From: RBG-16-66-20 sp035517595
GTDB lineage: Bacteria; Pseudomonadota; Gammaproteobacteria; Burkholderiales; SG8-39
Assembly: GCA_035517595.1 (NCBI GenBank)
Contig: DATIYN010000031.1
Location: forward strand, 1 to 6,221
DNA length: 6,221 nt
Direction of reading: 5' to 3'
The notes beneath the pieces were generated by a model. The model did not search any database. It was not told the DNA's origin and saw only the letters and a list, made by a program, of their open reading frames with translations. The position numbers were made by a program, and so were the translations under genes. Below, piece after piece: positions 5,382-6,221 of this stretch (position 1 is the stretch's first letter; each line of letters begins with the position of its first letter).

Positions 5382-6221
5382 GGCTGCGTAGCGAGCTTTT
5401 CCTTGTGCGCGACGAGCTCGGCGCGCGAGGGAAAGAACCAGGACGATACGAACACGCCGCTCGCGAGCACCGCGAGCACCATGAACACGTTGGCGAAACC
5501 GCCCTCGGTGCGGTGCAGCGCCGAGATCATCGGCACCGCGACCGCGGCCACGCCGAGCGACACCACGTAGCGAACGCCCAGCACCCGGGCGCGGAATTCG
5601 TCGGCCACGTACTTGCCGACGATCGCGTCGTTGAGCGGAATCTGGCCGAAGATCGCCAGCATCATGAACAGCGCCGAGGCGAGCATCGCCCAGCCCTGCA
5701 GGTTGGCCGCGAGATAGAGCATCGGGATCTGCACCAGGCCCACGCCCACCATCAGGCGGCGCAGCTCGAAGCGGTCGATCAGCGTGCCCATCAGCACCTG
5801 CGCGAACGCGGCCATCGCGTACACCGCCGCCACCAGCGCGCCGACGCCGAAGTTGGTGTGCGTGAGCGCCGAGAGCCGCTCGTCGAAGACCTTGGGCATC
5901 GCGATCGTCGTCGAATTGAAGATCACGCCGCCGAAGGCCGTGGCGACGAGCATGATCGCGAAGATGCGCGCCATCATGCGCGCGTCCACGTGCAAGCCGA
6001 GCGATTTGGCGTTCTTCTTGATCTTGCCGGGATCTCTGACCAGGACCAGAAAGGCGATTCCCGAAAGAATGCAGAGGACTCCGGGCACGAAGAAGGCCGC
6101 GCGCCAGCCGAAGCCGTCCACGAGCGCGCCGGTCAGCAGCGCCGCGAACGCGAGCCCGAGGTTGCCCCAGAGCCCGTTCCAGCCCAGCGCGCGCCCCATC
6201 TTCTCCGGCGCGGCCACCAGC
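5375..6221 (-). CDS. MFS transporter, C-terminal part (start beyond right edge)
   Basis: A membrane transporter of the major facilitator superfamily, visible for its last 281 residues; the frame is open to the right edge, where the first full codon is CTG. Given about 400 residues for the family, roughly 120 N-terminal residues with the first four membrane segments are missing. The visible part starts with MGRALGWNGLWGNLG, a typical MFS fifth-helix glycine-rich motif, then GWRAAFFVPG before helix 6. A basic central loop (RDPGKIKKNAKSLG) separates the halves. About eight hydrophobic segments are visible. GTLIDRFELRR matches MFS motif A of the 8-9 loop. The C-terminus is short and hydrophilic (ELVAHKEKLATQPA). 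The substrate cannot be predicted. The gene converges on the rightward operon, with nine bases between the stops, and is most likely a separate unit. A GTG near 6217 is an internal valine codon rather than the start. Confidence 0.9.
   Translation of the reverse strand, partial: LVAAPEKMGRALGWNGLWGNLGLAFAALLTGALVDGFGWRAAFFVPGVLCILSGIAFLVLVRDPGKIKKNAKSLGLHVDARMMARIFAIMLVATAFGGVIFNSTTIAMPKVFDERLSALTHTNFGVGALVAAVYAMAAFAQVLMGTLIDRFELRRLMVGVGLVQIPMLYLAANLQGWAMLASALFMMLAIFGQIPLNDAIVGKYVADEFRARVLGVRYVVSLGVAAVAVPMISALHRTEGGFANVFMVLAVLASGVFVSSWFFPSRAELVAHKEKLATQPA

Noticed and set aside
6215..6217. A GTG start for the MFS gene
   Set aside because: The frame stays open to the window edge and the protein would lack its first four membrane helices; the codon encodes an internal valine.

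Overview
The window looks like chromosomal DNA from a high-GC proteobacterium, most likely a betaproteobacterium of the Burkholderiales type. The evidence is a strong preference for G or C at third codon positions, a MoaA with a long N-terminal extension ending at a GG dipeptide, an FdhD with a CGQG active loop, and a DUF3305/DUF3306 pair. I know these combinations mainly from betaproteobacteria near formate dehydrogenase genes. No mobile element, CRISPR array, tRNA or rRNA is visible. The DNA is densely coding, with no gene-free stretch longer than about 80 bases.

Layout. Left (1-1320, minus strand): a tightly overlapping operon reads leftward, DUF3305 protein, then DUF3306 protein, then the first 152 codons of a 4Fe-4S protein that runs off the left edge. 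Middle (1321-1400): a short, AT-rich divergent promoter region. Centre and right (1401-5365, plus strand): four genes with gaps of 4, 18 and 7 bases read rightward: moaA (molybdenum cofactor synthesis), fdhD (sulfurtransferase activating formate dehydrogenase), a Tat-exported transglutaminase-like protein, and a short acyl-CoA dehydrogenase-like protein. Far right (5375-6221, minus strand): the C-terminal two thirds of an MFS transporter converges on that operon. The two stop codons lie in the two arms of one small palindrome.

How the genes may work together. MoaA makes the first committed intermediate of molybdopterin, and FdhD supplies sulfur to the bis-MGD cofactor of formate dehydrogenase. 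DUF3305, DUF3306 and the 4Fe-4S protein are poorly characterised but are known as formate dehydrogenase neighbours. The divergent pair of operons therefore looks like a formate dehydrogenase maturation and electron-transfer accessory locus. The structural formate dehydrogenase genes are not in the window; they may lie to the left (inference). The transglutaminase-like and acyl-CoA dehydrogenase-like genes share the transcription unit, but nothing in the sequence ties them to formate metabolism. The MFS gene appears to belong to a separate unit.

Nothing here is plainly a new defence or mobile system. The parts most worth follow-up are the uncharacterised DUF3305/DUF3306/4Fe-4S module, the single-cysteine FdhD loop, and the shortened acyl-CoA dehydrogenase with unusual arginine codon use.
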